A program made the position numbers and the translations under genes. This document shows, in pieces, positions 63,585-64,000 of a stretch of 64,000 nucleotides of DNA. The notes beneath the pieces are model-generated. The model was not told where the DNA came from. It was given only the letters and a program-made list of their open reading frames with translations, and did no database searches. Every line of letters begins with the position of its first letter. Within the stretch, counting starts at the first letter, position 1. The stretch is from Serinus canaria (lineage: Eukaryota > Chordata > Aves > Passeriformes > Fringillidae), in NCBI RefSeq assembly GCF_022539315.1, contig NC_066314.1, forward strand, positions 51,211,180-51,275,179, written 5' to 3'.

Positions 63585-64000
63585 GGGTCTGCTGCAGACC
63601 ATCACTCTTGCTCAAGCAGGGCCACTTAGAGTCAGTTGCCTAGGATGAAATCCACATACTTTTGAGTATCTTCAAGGATCAAGACTCCATAATCTCTCTG
63701 GGCAACCTGTGCCGGGGCTTAGTCACCCTCACAATAAAAAAGTGTTTCCTGATGTTCAGAGGGACTCACTCCTGTGTTTCAGTTTGTGTGTGTTGCTTCT
63801 TTCACTGGTACTGAACAGGATCACTGAGAAGGATCTGGCTCTGCCATCTTTATACCCTTCCTTCAGATACTTATTCTTGACATTCCTCACTAGTTTTAGC
63901 TCCAGGTGGGCTCTGGCTTTCCTGGCTGCATTTCTGCATGCTCAGACAGTGTCTCTGTACTCCTTCCAGTCTGCCTCTTCCTGCTTCCTCATTTTGTATG
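63585..64000 (-). mobile_element. CR1 LINE, internally deleted, antisense, cut by the window edge
   Basis: Read on the minus strand, the segment at 63900-64000 resembles the CR1 ORF2 part ahead of the reverse transcriptase: GAAGCAGG, then GGAGTACAGAGACACTG, GCATGCAGAAATGCAGCC and AAGCCAGAGCCCACCTGGAGC. It passes at about 63880-63900 straight into the 3' UTR block: TATCTGAAGGAAGGG, GAGCCAGATCCTTCTCAG, CACAGGTTGCCCAGAG, and a terminal part near 63600. The whole reverse-transcriptase domain is missing, so this copy is non-functional. The low-coordinate (3') boundary is approximate, and the element continues past 64000. Confidence 0.8.

Noticed and set aside
1..64000. CRISPR arrays, tRNA or rRNA genes, bacterial-type operons
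   Set aside because: No spaced direct repeats, cloverleaf-type sequence or rRNA similarity is seen; all repeats found are vertebrate-type retroelements or simple sequence.

Overview
This window looks like a gene-poor stretch of a bird genome, most probably a songbird (passerine). The evidence is CR1 LINE fragments with the typical 3' end, several endogenous-retrovirus LTRs of types I recall as common in songbirds, no mammalian Alu/L1-type repeats, and an AT-rich background broken by one strong CpG island. The species call rests on remembered repeat families, not on a search. No complete protein-coding gene can be supported.

Layout. Positions 1-53,550 are mostly AT-rich non-coding DNA, either intergenic or a large intron. 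Set into it are five solitary LTRs. Two belong to a long family of about 1.25-1.4 kb (4310-5699 and 19335-20589) with 5-bp target duplications. Three belong to a short family of about 387 bp (8367-8753, 39441-39828, 43930-44314), each flanked by a perfect 6-bp target duplication. There are also CR1 pieces (21805-22992, 24722-25302, 32340-32510, 44999-45036), microsatellites, homopolymer tracts, short tandem duplications, and two perfect tight inverted repeats with 5-nt loops (81-125 and 45461-45509).

Positions 53,660-55,510 form a dense, TATA-less CpG island with GC boxes and two divergent consensus splice donors: one on the minus strand after 53750 and one on the plus strand after 54984. This looks like a bidirectional promoter. 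The plus-strand transcript would run into a long first intron covering the rest of the window. The minus-strand transcript would run left into the gene-poor region. I could not identify either gene.

Downstream, 55,511-64,000 is intron-like. It holds a 27-bp x 3 minisatellite (58235-58315), an unidentified minus-strand segment that looks like a coding exon behind a good splice acceptor (58873-59151), and an internally deleted CR1 copy at the right edge.

No tRNA, rRNA, CRISPR array, operon or intact transposase or retroviral coding region is visible. I found no clear new biological system. The items most worth checking are the unassigned exon-like segment, the divergent promoter and the paired perfect hairpins.
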